From Boswellia sacra (taxonomy: Eukaryota; Streptophyta; Magnoliopsida; Sapindales; Burseraceae), in assembly GCA_013180625.2 (NCBI GenBank), contig SNVD02000483.1, positions 1 to 64,000 on the forward strand: a stretch of 64,000 nt of DNA, in the 5' to 3' direction. This document shows positions 31,420 to 42,530 of the stretch, in pieces (positions within the stretch are counted from its first letter, which is position 1; each line of letters begins with the position of its first letter). The notes below the pieces were generated by a model. That model was not told the DNA's origin. It made no database searches and saw only the letters and a list, made by a program, of their open reading frames with translations. The position numbers and the translations under genes are program-made.

Positions 31420-32289
31420 CTTTTCTAACCACTCTACATCCAGGGTAGCATTATCTCTAAAATGGTCCTCAATTTTTTTGCTATCCATATGTATGTCCAC
31501 TTAAGGGTATCAAGGATTTTAGAACACCTATGTGCAGGATATAATGTTTAATTTTGTAGGTCATTGGGTCTTGTGTTGTGGAGGCATGAATCCTCCAACG
31601 ATAGCCTTTTGTAACACTTACTAGTCACCCAATTTTTCTCATTGTTTCATTTTTTTTAAGCTTAATCCCCTTACGCATCGAGTATTCTCTAAGAACTTCT
31701 CTATAATGGGCCAAATTTTCAAATGTTTGACCAAATCTAAACTCAACCTCCCCTTCAGGACCAGCCCAAACAATTTTGCCTTATGGACCATAACCATCCT
31801 ATCACTCCCCACTTCCTCCTCACCATTGCTTATTAACTTTTCAAAATTTTCACCATCACTTTCATAATGTGAATGGTCATCTAATGACTCATCTCCACTC
31901 TTACTTCTTCCCCTACTATCACTTCCTAACCCATTATTCTCACCCTGCACATCTACATCAGTTTCAGGCCTATGGTTTACATCAGCACCACACTCAAAGT
32001 CATACTCACTATGGCACTCTGAGTTTCCAAGAGAACTTTCACTCTTAAGTTCTTTAGAGGCACTATTGTGCAACTCAAGTTCTATTTCAACATCCCTATT
32101 GGCCAACTCAGGATCATCCTCATCTATCCTAGTATTCATCTCAGATTCAATGTCATCAACCCTATTGATCAACTCAAGTTCATTTACAACTTTACAAGGC
32201 ACCCCAATGGAAACTTGCTCACTGTCTAGTGGTTTAACATCTACTGAAATGGTTACATCATGAATTTTTTTCTTTTCAAACATTTTCAA
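29398..32289 (-). pseudogene. mudrA-type MULE transposase, broken
   Basis: Read from 32289 downwards. 32289-31639 is an acidic N-terminal domain (ATG at 32283, MFEKKKIHDVTISVDVKPLD), rich in Asp/Glu/Ser. Then the DDE region, heavily frameshifted: VGVDGCHLKGPTGEVLLIVV (about 31130-31070), GIDANNGMFPLALRIYEVE, IFMSDKQKRVMNAFTVR. 30802-30440 has IPLIHYSRYTFDKNIKVDHV and TNNIKESFNSWI. 30172-29912 has the SWIM-flanking end DRYIAAYDHYVRAIP, RTKVGRPKKL and a CxxC..H zinc part. Last, 29560-29400 gives a Ser/Gln-rich tail (ASPSQAKSSQRGAASENVG). Introns and stops are mixed. It lacks an intact frame, so the element is not autonomous now. Confidence 0.88.
31382..31418. repeat. (TA)n microsatellite
   Basis: About 18 uninterrupted TA units inside the transposase region of the MULE. 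Confidence 0.95.
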
Positions 32290-33136
32290 GGATTTCTAGA
32301 AATTGCAAGTCAGAATAAATGTTCATGATTTCTCCATCCCAAGGTAACATAACAATAAATTTGACGTCCCTATGATATATAACACCCAGTTTAAAAGCCA
32401 TATTAGCAACATATATCAAGCTAATCCTACTGACTTTATCAGGTCTATATTCCCAAATTTAATCACAAGACCCATTGCTTCTAATGCTTAGAAAACATGC
32501 CCATCAGATTGCCATATGCATCAACAGATATTACAATATGAAAAAAAAAACTTGTCAAAAACCTCAAACACATAATAAAGTAGCCAAGCATAATATAAAA
32601 CTGAAAAAAAAACCACTCATCTCATGCATGCATGTCAATATAATAGTACAAGTATACAAGTTATCACATCAATTTCATATACTTTACATCAATTTGTAAA
32701 AACCCCAATTTTTCCAAAATCTAGGTTCTGATTCTAGGGGAAAAAACACGTACAACAACATAAAATTCTCAAATAAGACCAAAATTACTAATAACAATAG
32801 TCAAATATATAAAATATAAAAAAAAGTGAAATAAACAAATACTCAAACAACATGACATTTTTTAATGGAGAGATGGTATACAATGTATGAAGGAGTTGAT
32901 AAACCTTACCCAACAATGGAAACAAACTGCTACAACAAGCTTTAGAGGTTCAACAAGCTTCAACTTATTGTTGAGTGAGATATTGTACGTGGGAAGAGGA
33001 ACAGTCGAGAGCGATGAAGAAAGAAAGAGAAAGTGGGGGTTAAGTGAAATTATCTTTTTAACTATTGACTTGCCTCTTTGCTCTTGTTAAATGACCATTT
33101 TAACCCTCCATATTCAAGTTATTTACATGCACTTAA

Positions 33137-33266
33137 TGTATAAACTAACAGAAAGATACTCAATGATGACTTTCTAAAAATGTAGGGTTGGCACTCATAA
33201 AAAAGTACAAAAGACGTTTTCTATGTAATATCACAAAAGTTAGGGGTGGTCTTTGACATTTGCCCC
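33137..33266 (-). repeat. MULE terminal inverted repeat, right
   Basis: Inverted partner of 27798-27927; ends CCCC at 33263-33266 followed by the TSD. Confidence 0.85.
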
Positions 33267-33275
33267 AAAATTAAT

Positions 33276-33873
33276 CAAAAAAGTCCTTTCGATTTTGATG
33301 GATGAAGTAAATTCAAAAAATTAATAACATTAATTTAGGTTAATGTTGTGTCAAATATGTAATAATACCATTCTCATATGAGTTTGTATAATAAGTTTGT
33401 AAGTATAATACTACTCTACTATAATTTAAAAACAGTATGATTGGTATATTTAATTTAAGTATAATTATAAGAAATCAAACAGAAATAACATTACAAAAAA
33501 AACATAAAATTGAATAAACAAATAAAATAATAGAGAGAAAGTAAGAAAAATATAAGGTTTAAGTAATTGAGAGGCGTGTTATAAGCATCTGCATAAAACT
33601 AAAGTTCTTCCTTTATGCAATTAATGTCAGAATCTTAAGATTGCAAAATATAATCCCATGGTGATAATTAGTCTTCTCGACGAACGAGAAGAACCATATC
33701 TCTAATGTCGTGGTTGCTAAAAAACATATGATAGAAAATACTAATCAGTTGAAATTTGCATATAATATTCTGCTTCTTAATTTATGTCTTTTGCCTTATA
33801 CAACATTCCTTACTCTTATAATTAACTCATTATATATAACGCTTAATTTAACTGAGGTTTAATCAGTACAACA
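33276..33873. other. AT-rich spacer between MULE and CACTA 2
   Basis: No gene or element recognised. The last three bases (AAT, 33871-33873) are the left TSD of CACTA 2. Confidence 0.5.
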
Positions 33874-33889
33874 TGGAAAGCCATTTGCG

Positions 33890-34300
33890 GCGGGCTGAAA
33901 CCGCCGCAAAAGCACTTTTACGGTGGGTATACGACGGTTGTAAACCGCCGTAAAAGCAACCGCAGTAAAAGCTTTTGCTGCAGTTTTGGCCCGCCGCAAA
34001 TGTCTTTTTAAGGCAGTTTAGTTGTTCGACGCAAAAACATACGACGAAATAGAATTGGCATATAACACACTGTTATACAGCGGGTTTAAATTGCCGTATA
34101 TGGACCTTATACGGCGATTTTTTAACTGCCGTATAAGGTTTCTTATAAGGCGGTCTGGAGACTACCTCAAAAGGTTGATTATACGACGGTTTAAAAACCA
34201 CCGTAAAAGTACCTTATACGGCGGTTTATAAACTGCCGTAAATGGATTATTTTAATTTTTAAAAATCTTTTTGCGACGACCAAGAAACCACCGTAAATGA
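33890..34300. repeat. Left subterminal repeats of CACTA 2
   Basis: About seven copies of palindromes of the type TTATACGGCGGTTTATAAACTGCCGTA spread over 400 bp (for example 33896-33915, 33919-33953, 34105-34133, 34181-34208, 34216-34243). They make small meaningless frames (such as 34022-34231). Confidence 0.85.
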
Positions 34301-34892
34301 TTTTTTTTGGGGAAACTCTTTTCCTGTTTAGTATTGTTTACTGTTTAAAGATTGAGTAACTTATCTCGCAAAAATACTTTGATATGTTTCTCCAATCATT
34401 CGATAAATACGATGAAATCAAATCAAATATCAAAATATATCACATAAATAGTTTAACCATAATGTAAACAAACCAAACATAACTCAATCGTCATTCACAT
34501 AGTTCAACATCATATAATCAAATAGTTAAACATCTGATCAGTTACATAATTCAGCAGCGTCCACAAAACTCAATCATAGGATAAGTAAGCTGTAAAACTT
34601 GGCGTAAAACTTGGCAAACAACCTGCAAGAATAAATTTGTAATCAAGATTATAATCATTAAGTAACATTATGTATTTTAAAACAAATTGTATAATTTCAT
34701 TTATATACCTATTCATTCTCGTGGTTTGAATCACGATCTGTGAGGTTGTTTGTTCAATGACTATCATATTGGAAATAGCTATGATGTCCACTTGAAGCAT
34801 CTGGGGCCTATTCATAAAAAAGAACATGAAACATAAGTAAAAAATATGAGTTAACTTAAACCACATTTTTAACTTTAAAAATAAGCAAATAC
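34301..34892. other. AT-rich 3' untranslated part of the TNPA-like gene
   Basis: No gene is seen. The minus frame at 34866-34570 follows an intron-like border of the TNPA-like gene (AC at 34892-34893 on plus) and has no domain. Confidence 0.4.
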
Positions 34893-37045
34893 CGGTCTTG
34901 TAGCACGCCGCTCTGCAAATTCTGGAAACCTCTCCTGCAGGAAGGAAACAACTTCATCATACATCATTTTCATGTTTTTGTGATCCTGCTTCAAGTTGTT
35001 GTGTGCTTCATTCAAGTTTTTGTGTGCTTCCTTCAAGTTGTGGTGCTCTTGCTGCAAATTACCCAACTCTTCCCTCAAGTGAACATCCGATGAGTTGTTG
35101 CCTTGCACGTCAGTCGGAGTGGACCAAAACCATATGTCTGGGCATAACCGTGATGATCAGGTAGGGATGGCAATGGGGCGGGGCGGGTCCGGGGCGGCCG
35201 GTACCCAGCCCCGCCCCGTTCAAATTTTTTTTGCCCCGCCCCGCCCCATTGCCCCGTTGCGGGGCGGGGCGGGGCGGGGCGGGGCAAAAAAATTTTGAAC
35301 AAATTGGACCCGCCCCGCCACGCCCCTAAACATTTATATTTTTACAATTAACCCCCTATAATATTTATATTTTTTGCAATCAACCCCCTATAACATTTAC
35401 ACACTCTAATTTTTATCATATTATTTTACTTACTGTCAACCCTCTAATATATTCAAATGTGTTACAGTCACCCCTAATAATATCATTTAAGTCCCAATAG
35501 TTTATTTTTTATCACATATACCCTTATACTGTGCGGGGCGGGGCGGGGCGGGTCGGGTCGAACGGGGCTAAATGTTAGACCCGGACCCTGACCCGCCCCT
35601 ACCGAGGCAGGTTTCTTTTGCCCCAGACCCGCCCCAAAACAGTTTTGGGGCGGGTCTTGCCCCGTCCCATTTGTCCAGGGCAAACCGGGGCCCCGAACCT
35701 GGCGGGGCAAATTGCCACCCCTATGATCAGGTCCCATTACATTGCCAAATACTTCTTCTCTTACTTGTTGAGTTTGCTGGTCTTGCGAAAATTGAGACAA
35801 ACCTTCATTAAATTGACTCTACAACATAATAGAAAGAAATAACAACTTAATAAAGATAATGTATTATGCAAAAATTAATTTACCAATAGTGGATGAACAA
35901 ATAATTCAAAAAATTAAAGAACTTACAATTATTTCTGCACTTTCATCATCACCTACTTCGCCATTACTTTTTGTTCTTGTCTTGACAAAGACACTAATGC
36001 GATCAGTTTGCTCTCCATTCCTTATCATCTAAACGAGAAAATAACAGAACTACAATAATACAACTACTAAAAAGATATAAGTAAATCTTGATAACCAACA
36101 AATAAAGAGTGTATAAACAAACAAATGTAACTTACCTCTTCTCGTTTCTGAGCAAATGACGTGCGGCCTGTTCGATAAAGTGCAACTTGTTGTGCTCGAT
36201 TTACCTTATTCTTCTCTGCAGCTTCCTATAATATAAACAATAAACAAGGTTAACAACAATTATATTATATGACTTACAATATAAATAAAAAAAAATATGA
36301 AATCTACACTTTTGGATTTATGTTAGGCACATACTTTAGCCTGTTCTGTTCCCCAATAAGCTACAAGAATAGGCCACTGATCCGGCTGAACTCTGGGAGG
36401 AGTGAATTGTGACCGATCCTCATCCGTATCATACTTTTTGTAGTACTCCCTCTTTACACGAGATTTCCAATCCCGCCAAAGGTTCCCAATATGTTGTAAA
36501 CAATAGGGTCTATACTCATCAGGAACATCTGTATTATCCTGCAAAAACAAATTGCAATAGATTAATCGAGGTACAAACTCAATATACATGTTATCTTATA
36601 GATTTCTTAAAGATAAATAACCTTCACTTCTTTCCAGATGGCATCCAAAAGATGTGATGACATATTTTGCCACTGAGGACAAGTCAACGGAGCCATATTG
36701 CCATTTTTGGTTATGATTCCAAGTTGGGTGGTTAATTTGTCTTTGTTTACGTTAATTGGTTGCCATTGAGAGTTAAACTGAATATGCAACCTTTGGCCTG
36801 TACCCCACTCACGAACAGTGCGAGCTATTCCACGTCCTCTCACAACACCTGATGTACCACCTGTATCTATAAAAAAACAACAACAAATGTTTAAACAATC
36901 TTAAATTTTTAAAAATTAAAATAAACATGTATATAGCTTTTTTATTCGTTTGAGTTTGAGAAGATGTTGCCGATTGTCGTCGAGCTTCTACTTCTTGTTC
37001 TATTATACTCTCCATGGAGGTGTCTCTTGGTCTCTTTGGCGGCAT
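34893..37045 (-). pseudogene. TNPA-like (Transposase_24 type) gene of CACTA 2, interrupted by a MITE
   Basis: Second gene of the element; TNPA-type proteins bind the subterminal repeats and bring the ends together. Exons on the minus strand: 37045-36930 or so (MPPKRPRDTSMESIIEQEVE), 36868-36620 (RTVREWGTGQRLHIQFNSQW), 36542-36335 (RPYCLQHIGNLWRDWKSRVK, the core domain), 36226-36137 (KNKVNRAQQVALYRTGRTSF), 36030-35928, and a last exon 35818-34893. The last exon ends in a clear coiled coil (LREELGNLQQEHHNLKEAHK and three further N-L-K/N-E-A-H-like repeats). The last exon is cut by a 562-bp hAT-type MITE at 35162-35723, which destroys the frame. Confidence 0.82.
35162..35723. mobile_element. hAT-type MITE with GC-rich ends
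   Basis: Terminal repeats TAGGGATGGCAAT and, inverted, TAGGGGTGGCAAT. The 8-bp duplication TGATCAGG lies at 35154-35161 and 35724-35731. Both ends are made of (GGGGC)n and (GCCCC)n runs (35175-35285, 35535-35700), while the centre (35330-35530) is AT-rich with a degenerate repeat 'tacaattaaccccctataatatttat'. It codes for nothing; the frames of about 67-105 codons over it come from the GC repeats. It disrupts the last TNPA exon. Confidence 0.9.
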
Positions 37046-37343
37046 AGTTATCTATTCAAAAAAATATTCACAGTTAAAGAAGCTAATATATTTGTTTAAG
37101 CTCCACGATAATTAATATATGCATATAATAAAAAATTACAATTCATACAAGTTCAATTGAACAAATTATATATTTTATTCATAAAAAGTAATGGTTACAC
37201 ATAGTCGAGGGGAAGTCACATAATTGGGCAAAAGAAGAATGCCCCTAAAACAAAAGCCATATGAAAAAATCACGTAATCAACAAAAAACATGTCGAACGA
37301 AGTACTGTCAATCAACATCATCCATATCATCATCACTGTCTTC
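37046..37343. other. Spacer between TNPA-like and TNP2 genes
   Basis: AT-rich spacer. The 3' end of TNP2 is at about 37344; nothing else seen. Confidence 0.5.
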
Positions 37344-40300
37344 TCAATTGATGATCACTGTTGTTCCCTCAACTCCTTGTCTAACCCATTGAACATCTTC
37401 CTCACGAAAATAACCCCTTTCATCTAGTTCTTGCCGTGTATATAGCTTAACTTGTGGCACCATGTTCCCAATAGATGAATTTTTGGACGTAAGATCAAAT
37501 GTATCTCTTGTTGACATTTTAAGAACAACATGCCAATCTTCATCTACCGGATCTTGGATGTAGCAAACTTGCTCCGCCAAAATGGAAGGTTCATCATCAA
37601 TACCGTTATCTTTGTATAATAGATGATTAAAATTAACCATTGTGAAGTCGAACTCATCACACTTCTTTCCAGTCCGATTATCAACCCAATTACACTTGAA
37701 CAAGATGAAAGTCATGTCGTTGACATATTGAATTTGAATTATATCTGTTAACACTCTAAGAAATGTTACACTGTCAGAAAGAGGGTTTAGATCTCGTGCA
37801 CTAGCATAACTCATGGTATCAGCCTTCAAAATAACACCAGATTGTTGCTTGTTTTTGTGTTTATCTGCATCCTTGGTACGAAATTTGAAGCCGTTGACAA
37901 CATAAGATTTATTGGTACGTGTACCCCATTTAGGGCCATTAGCTAAATGAATGATTTCCTTAGACAATGATACATTTGAGGTCTCTTGCAAGAAGTGAAC
38001 CTATGGAAACACATATAGTCAGCAACAAAAATCTCTATAGCAACAAAATATTAATTAAATTTCTGGCACTTACATGATTTCGAAACGATTCGTGGAATTT
38101 TCTGTTATGCTCTTTTTGAATTTCGTGAATAGAAGAACGTGACATTTCATTACGAATTTCATTAAGACGCTTTCTGTGCGAGAAGACATTGGAAGATATC
38201 AAAAAGAGATAAAAAGTACCTTAACTTAGTTGTATAGCAAAAAGAACTTAGGTAATGAAGGAAAATTATGCATATCTTAATCTCGAAATGGATCAATAGA
38301 AGTTGTATTGACTAGCACATATCTATGTGCTTGAACCCAAGAGATATGATCAAGTTCGAATTGCTCTCCTTCATCAGAGGTACCATCTTTATTCCGAGGT
38401 CCTCGATTGAGTTTAGTTTCCACTTCATCGAGATATCTTGAACAAAAGTTTGTGCACTCATCCATTAGGTATCCTTTAGCAATAGAAGCCTCAGGATGTG
38501 CATGATTACGCACATATCTCTTCAGAGTTAGCAAATACCTTGATAACCCATGAAATTTATAAGTACTATCAATCAATTCATTTAGAATTTATGAAAATTA
38601 AAAGACATTAACATGGTAGTTTATAGTACCTCCCAATTGGATACATCCATCTAAATTGAACTGGTCTCGCTAATGATGCCTCCTCAGGAAGATGAACAGG
38701 AAAATGCTCCATAATATCAAAGAATGAAGGTGGGAATATTTTCTCAAGATGACATGATGTAAGCACCACTTTATCTTGAATATTATTTAAATCCTCTTCA
38801 GTTTTCACTTTTGAGCATAATTGCTTAAAAAAGTTAGCCAACTCAATCAAAGTGGCAACAACATTTTTCGGTAATGCTCTTCGAGCAGCAAGAGGAAGCA
38901 GTTGTTGTAGCAGTATATGATTGTCATGACTTTTCAAACCTGAAATGCTTTGCTCTTTCATGTGAACACGATGAGAGATATTTGATACATAACCATCTGG
39001 TAACTTCACCTTTTTCAACACCTTAAGAAAGACGTCTTTATTTTCTTTGGTCATTGAGAAACATGCAGGAGGTAATTATAATTTGTTAGCGCCCCGTTCT
39101 TGAGGATGCAATGCTTTTCTAATTTTCATATCCTTTAAATCATAGCGAGCTTTCAAATTATCTTTTGATCTCCTAGGATCCCCCAACAATGTCCATAGTA
39201 CATTGTCATAGACATTCTTCTTAATATGCATGACATCAAGATTATGTCTAATCAAGTTATGCTCCCAATATGGTAGTTCAAAGAAAATACTTTTATTCTT
39301 CCAGATGTTTGCATGATTTTGGGGATTATTCATTCTTCTTTGAAGATCTTCTATCTTATATTCAGTTAGTGTATCTTGTACTTGTTGTTTTATATCAAAA
39401 CCAGATAACCGAGATGGAGCAGGTCCCATATCGGGTCTCCCATTGAAGAAAATCCTATCTTTTCGAAATCTATGAGTAGTAGGTAAATATCGCCGATGAC
39501 CCATATAATAAAATTTCCTACTATGAGACAACCATTTGGAAACCGTATTTCCTAAACAACAAGGACATGCTTTCTCCCCTTTTGTACTCCAGCCTAATAG
39601 ATTCGCATATGCCGAAAAGTCATTGATAGTCCATAACAATGCTGCATGAAGCTTGAACATTTGTTGACACGATGCATCATAGGTTAGTACACCTTCACTC
39701 CATAATTCTTTCAATTCCTCAATCAATGGTTGCATATAGATATCTATTTTATTCCTAAGACCTTTGGGACCATCAATAAGTACAGAAAATATGAAAAAAC
39801 TTTCTTTCATACATGGCCAAGGAGGTAAGTTGTACGACATTAACACAATAGGCCATGTACTATGGGCTATAGACATAGTCCTAAAAGGATTAAATCCATC
39901 AACTGTCAAGCCAAGTCTCACGTTATGACAATCAAAAGCAAAATCTGGATTTTTTTCATCGAAAGTTCTCCAACAAAGACTATCAGTCGGATGCCTAAGA
40001 ACACCGTTTTTAATGCAATCTTCTGCATGCCATCGCATAAGAGAAGCGGTTTTTTAGGACAAGAATAATCTTTTTAACCTAGAACGTAATGGAAAGTATC
40101 TAACTTGCTTTGCAACTATCTTCCCATGCGAATTTGATGCATCATTCAACTCATCAAAGTTTTTATAGCGAGACATTTGTCATATGCAACATCTATCCAA
40201 ATTTGCAAACTCACCTCTAAACAATATACAATTGTTAGGACAAGCATCCCAAGTCTTGTATGTAAACCCCAAGTCAGTAGTTATCTTTTGTGCTTCATAA

Positions 40301-40881
40301 TATGAAGAAGGAATTTTGACTTGGTCAGGAAAGGGCTTCTTCAAAAGTTCTAGTAACTTTGTCACTGATTTGTCGGTCCATCCGTGCAACATCTTAAGTT
40401 GCAAAAGTTGAACAGTAAATGAAAGGGAGGTAAAATTTTCACAACCCGGATACAACGGACACTCTGCCTACTCAAGTAGCTTTAAATACGTTTTAGTTTC
40501 ACTATCTAATGGACAACTACTATGTTCACCGAAGGCATTATTTGGAATCCCCATGGCCTCATGTATCATTCCAACCATATCATCACCCCTTGTAGAATCA
40601 CAACCAACCTCAAAATGTTGGTCAGGTTGGTCAGACTCTATAGGTGCATATTGATCACCATGTAAGGTCCACCTCTTGTACGTTCTTAAAAACCCATTGC
40701 ATATCAAATGCTCCCTTGCTGTGTATCTATCCATAAGATATCGATTGTGACATTTCTTACATGGACATAATATTCTATTATCATTCACTAAATTGCCAAA
40801 GGCAAAATTTAGATATCCCTCCACCCCAGTGAAATATGCTCGACAACATCGATTTGCTAAGTCAATCCAACTCTTATCCAT
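37344..40881 (-). pseudogene. TNP2-type CACTA transposase, broken
   Basis: The ATG at 40881 gives MDKSWIDLANRCCRAYFTGV, the transposase-associated N-terminal domain with CPCKKCHNR. Next 40455-40180 (MLHGWTDKSVTKLLELLKKP, SYYEAQK, ACPNNCILF). 40038-39076 is the TNP2 core (MRWHAEDC, FAFDCHNVRLGLTVDGFNPF, LMSYNLPPWPCMKESF, YDASCQQMFKLHAALLWTIN, CPCC). 39054-38608 and 38576-38277 form the DUF4218 part (CHLEKIFPPSFFDIMEHFPV, HLPEEASLARPVQFRWMYP, LKRYVRN). 37991-37344 is DUF4216 (FDFTMVNFNHLLYKD). Between blocks there are an in-frame stop just before MRWH (40055), frameshifts, and at least one real intron (38277-37991). It is nearly full length and still easily read, but not a continuous gene. Confidence 0.9.
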
Positions 40882-41510
40882 GAGAATTTCCCTTAAAAGT
40901 AATAACAACAATGTTTATATCAATACAAATTTATTCATGCACAAGTGAATAGATATAATATGAAACCTAATTGCAAACATTTATCTAAAAGGTTGGTGGT
41001 CCTATCCTATACAAGAATGCATAAGTTTGTACTATAAACTAGTAGTCACAAGTTGCTCCATCTTAACAGAAAATTCGGTAGCATTTCCTTATAGTTCTCC
41101 AAGTACACATATATATAGTTGATTGAATGCATGTGTCATTTCGATGTTCGAAAATTAACACAAAACAGACAATCATCTATTATGTACTGAGAGAACATGA
41201 GAAAATGTAACCAAATTTTCTGATAAGATGGAACAAAACATGACCAACTAATTTACAATACAAACTTATGCATTCATGAACTGTCCGAATCTAGAGAATT
41301 TAAGAATCATTACTAGACATACACTCTTCGTTGTCATTTTTCGATGAAAATGAAAAAAGATACGTCATATAATAATTCTCGAACGGGGTCTAAGCTTGTA
41401 TGCATGAATAACAATTGAATATAACAATGTTAATAAACTTTTCAACGAACATAGGAAAACATAATATTTATAACAAAGTATAGAAGCGGGATCCGTACTT
41501 TATGTGAAAC
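40882..41510. other. AT-rich region upstream of TNP2
   Basis: No gene is seen; presumably the TNP2 leader and an intron or promoter. Confidence 0.4.
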
Positions 41511-41519
41511 CGCCTTTTG

Positions 41520-42530
41520 GCTTCATTTGGTTTTAGTAGGCTTGTGTCTTTTTTAAAGGTTTAATGGGTGGACCATTTTTTTAATTTAGTTCTAGAAGGC
41601 TAGTGTCTTTCTGTAAGGTGTAATGTGTTATTGTCTTTTTTCTGTTTGTTTGTTTTAGTGGGATGGGTTGGGTTAGTTTATAAGTGAATGGGGCTAGGTT
41701 AGTTTAATTAATTGTTGCTTTAATGGGCTGTTTCTTTTTTTTTTTTTTTGGAATTAGTTAGGCCTAAATGCTCTTTTTGGGTATAGTGGGCTACCTAGTT
41801 TGCTTATGTTAGTGGGATGGGTTGGTTTAGTTTATAAGTGAATGGGCTACGTTAGTTTACTTATTTGTTGGTTTAATGGGTTGTTTCTATTTTTTTTGGA
41901 ATTAGTTGGGCCTAAATGCTTTTATTGGGTTTAGTGGGCTACCCACTTTGCTTATGTCAGTGGGATGGGTTGGTTTAGTTTATAAGTGAATGGGCTATGT
42001 TAGTTTAGTTATTTGTTGGTTTAATGGGCATTATTAGGCCATCAATGGTAGTGGGTTTAATGGGCTGTCGGCCTTTTTTGTAATTAGTTGGGCCGTCATG
42101 CCTTATTCTTTGGTTTAGTGGGCTGCCCACTTTGCTTATGTTAGTAGGATGGGTTGGTTTAGTTTATAAGTGAATGGGCTAAGTTAGTTTAATTAATTGT
42201 TGGTTTAATGGGTTGCTTTTAAGTTTTTTGGAATTAGTTGGGCCTAAATGCTTTTACTGGGTTTAGTGGGCTACCCACTTTGCTTATGTTAGTGGGATGG
42301 GTTGGTTTAGTTTATAAGTGAATGGGCTAGGTTAGTTTAATTAATTGTTGGTTTAATGACTGTTTCTATTTTTTTTTTTTTGGAATTAGTTGGGCCATCG
42401 TGCCTTATTTTTGGGTTTAATGGGCTGCCCACTTTGCTTATGTTAGTGGGATGGGCCCTCTTTGTTCATTTGGTGGGCTGGTGTATAATTTTTTTATTTG
42501 TGTAGTAGGCTGCCCTCTAAACAAATGTTG
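41520..42530. repeat. Tandem array of about 150-bp units
   Basis: The phrase GTTAGTGGGATGGGTTGG recurs with cores at 41661, 41815, 41963, 42147, 42295 and 42449; spacings are 154, 148, 184, 148 and 154. Each unit also has 'tttataagtgaatgggcta', 'ttgttggtttaatgggctg', a T-run and 'ggaattagttgggcctaaatgc'. The 184-bp unit carries an extra copy of the 'gggctgtcggcc' part. It is non-coding. Confidence 0.9.

Larger units (their letters stand above)
27798..33266 (-). mobile_element. Mutator-like element (MULE) with 9-bp TSD
   Basis: AAAATTAAT occurs directly outside both ends (27789-27797 and 33267-33275), a perfect 9-bp duplication typical of Mutator. Ends start GGGGAAATATCATATACCAC and, inverted, GGGGCAAATGTCAAAGACCA; similarity continues for about 130 bp. 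The element is 5469 bp. Inside are a broken mudrA-type transposase on the minus strand and a second, opposite-strand GRF zinc-finger gene remnant at 28470-28930. Confidence 0.93.

Noticed and set aside
35075..35811. Gly/Pro/Arg-rich frames over the GC-rich MITE on both strands
   Set aside because: They are translations of (GGGGC)n repeats inside a non-coding MITE.
41520..42530. CRISPR-like or coding repeat array
   Set aside because: Units of about 150 bp without constant spacers, in a plant transposon, and without an open frame.
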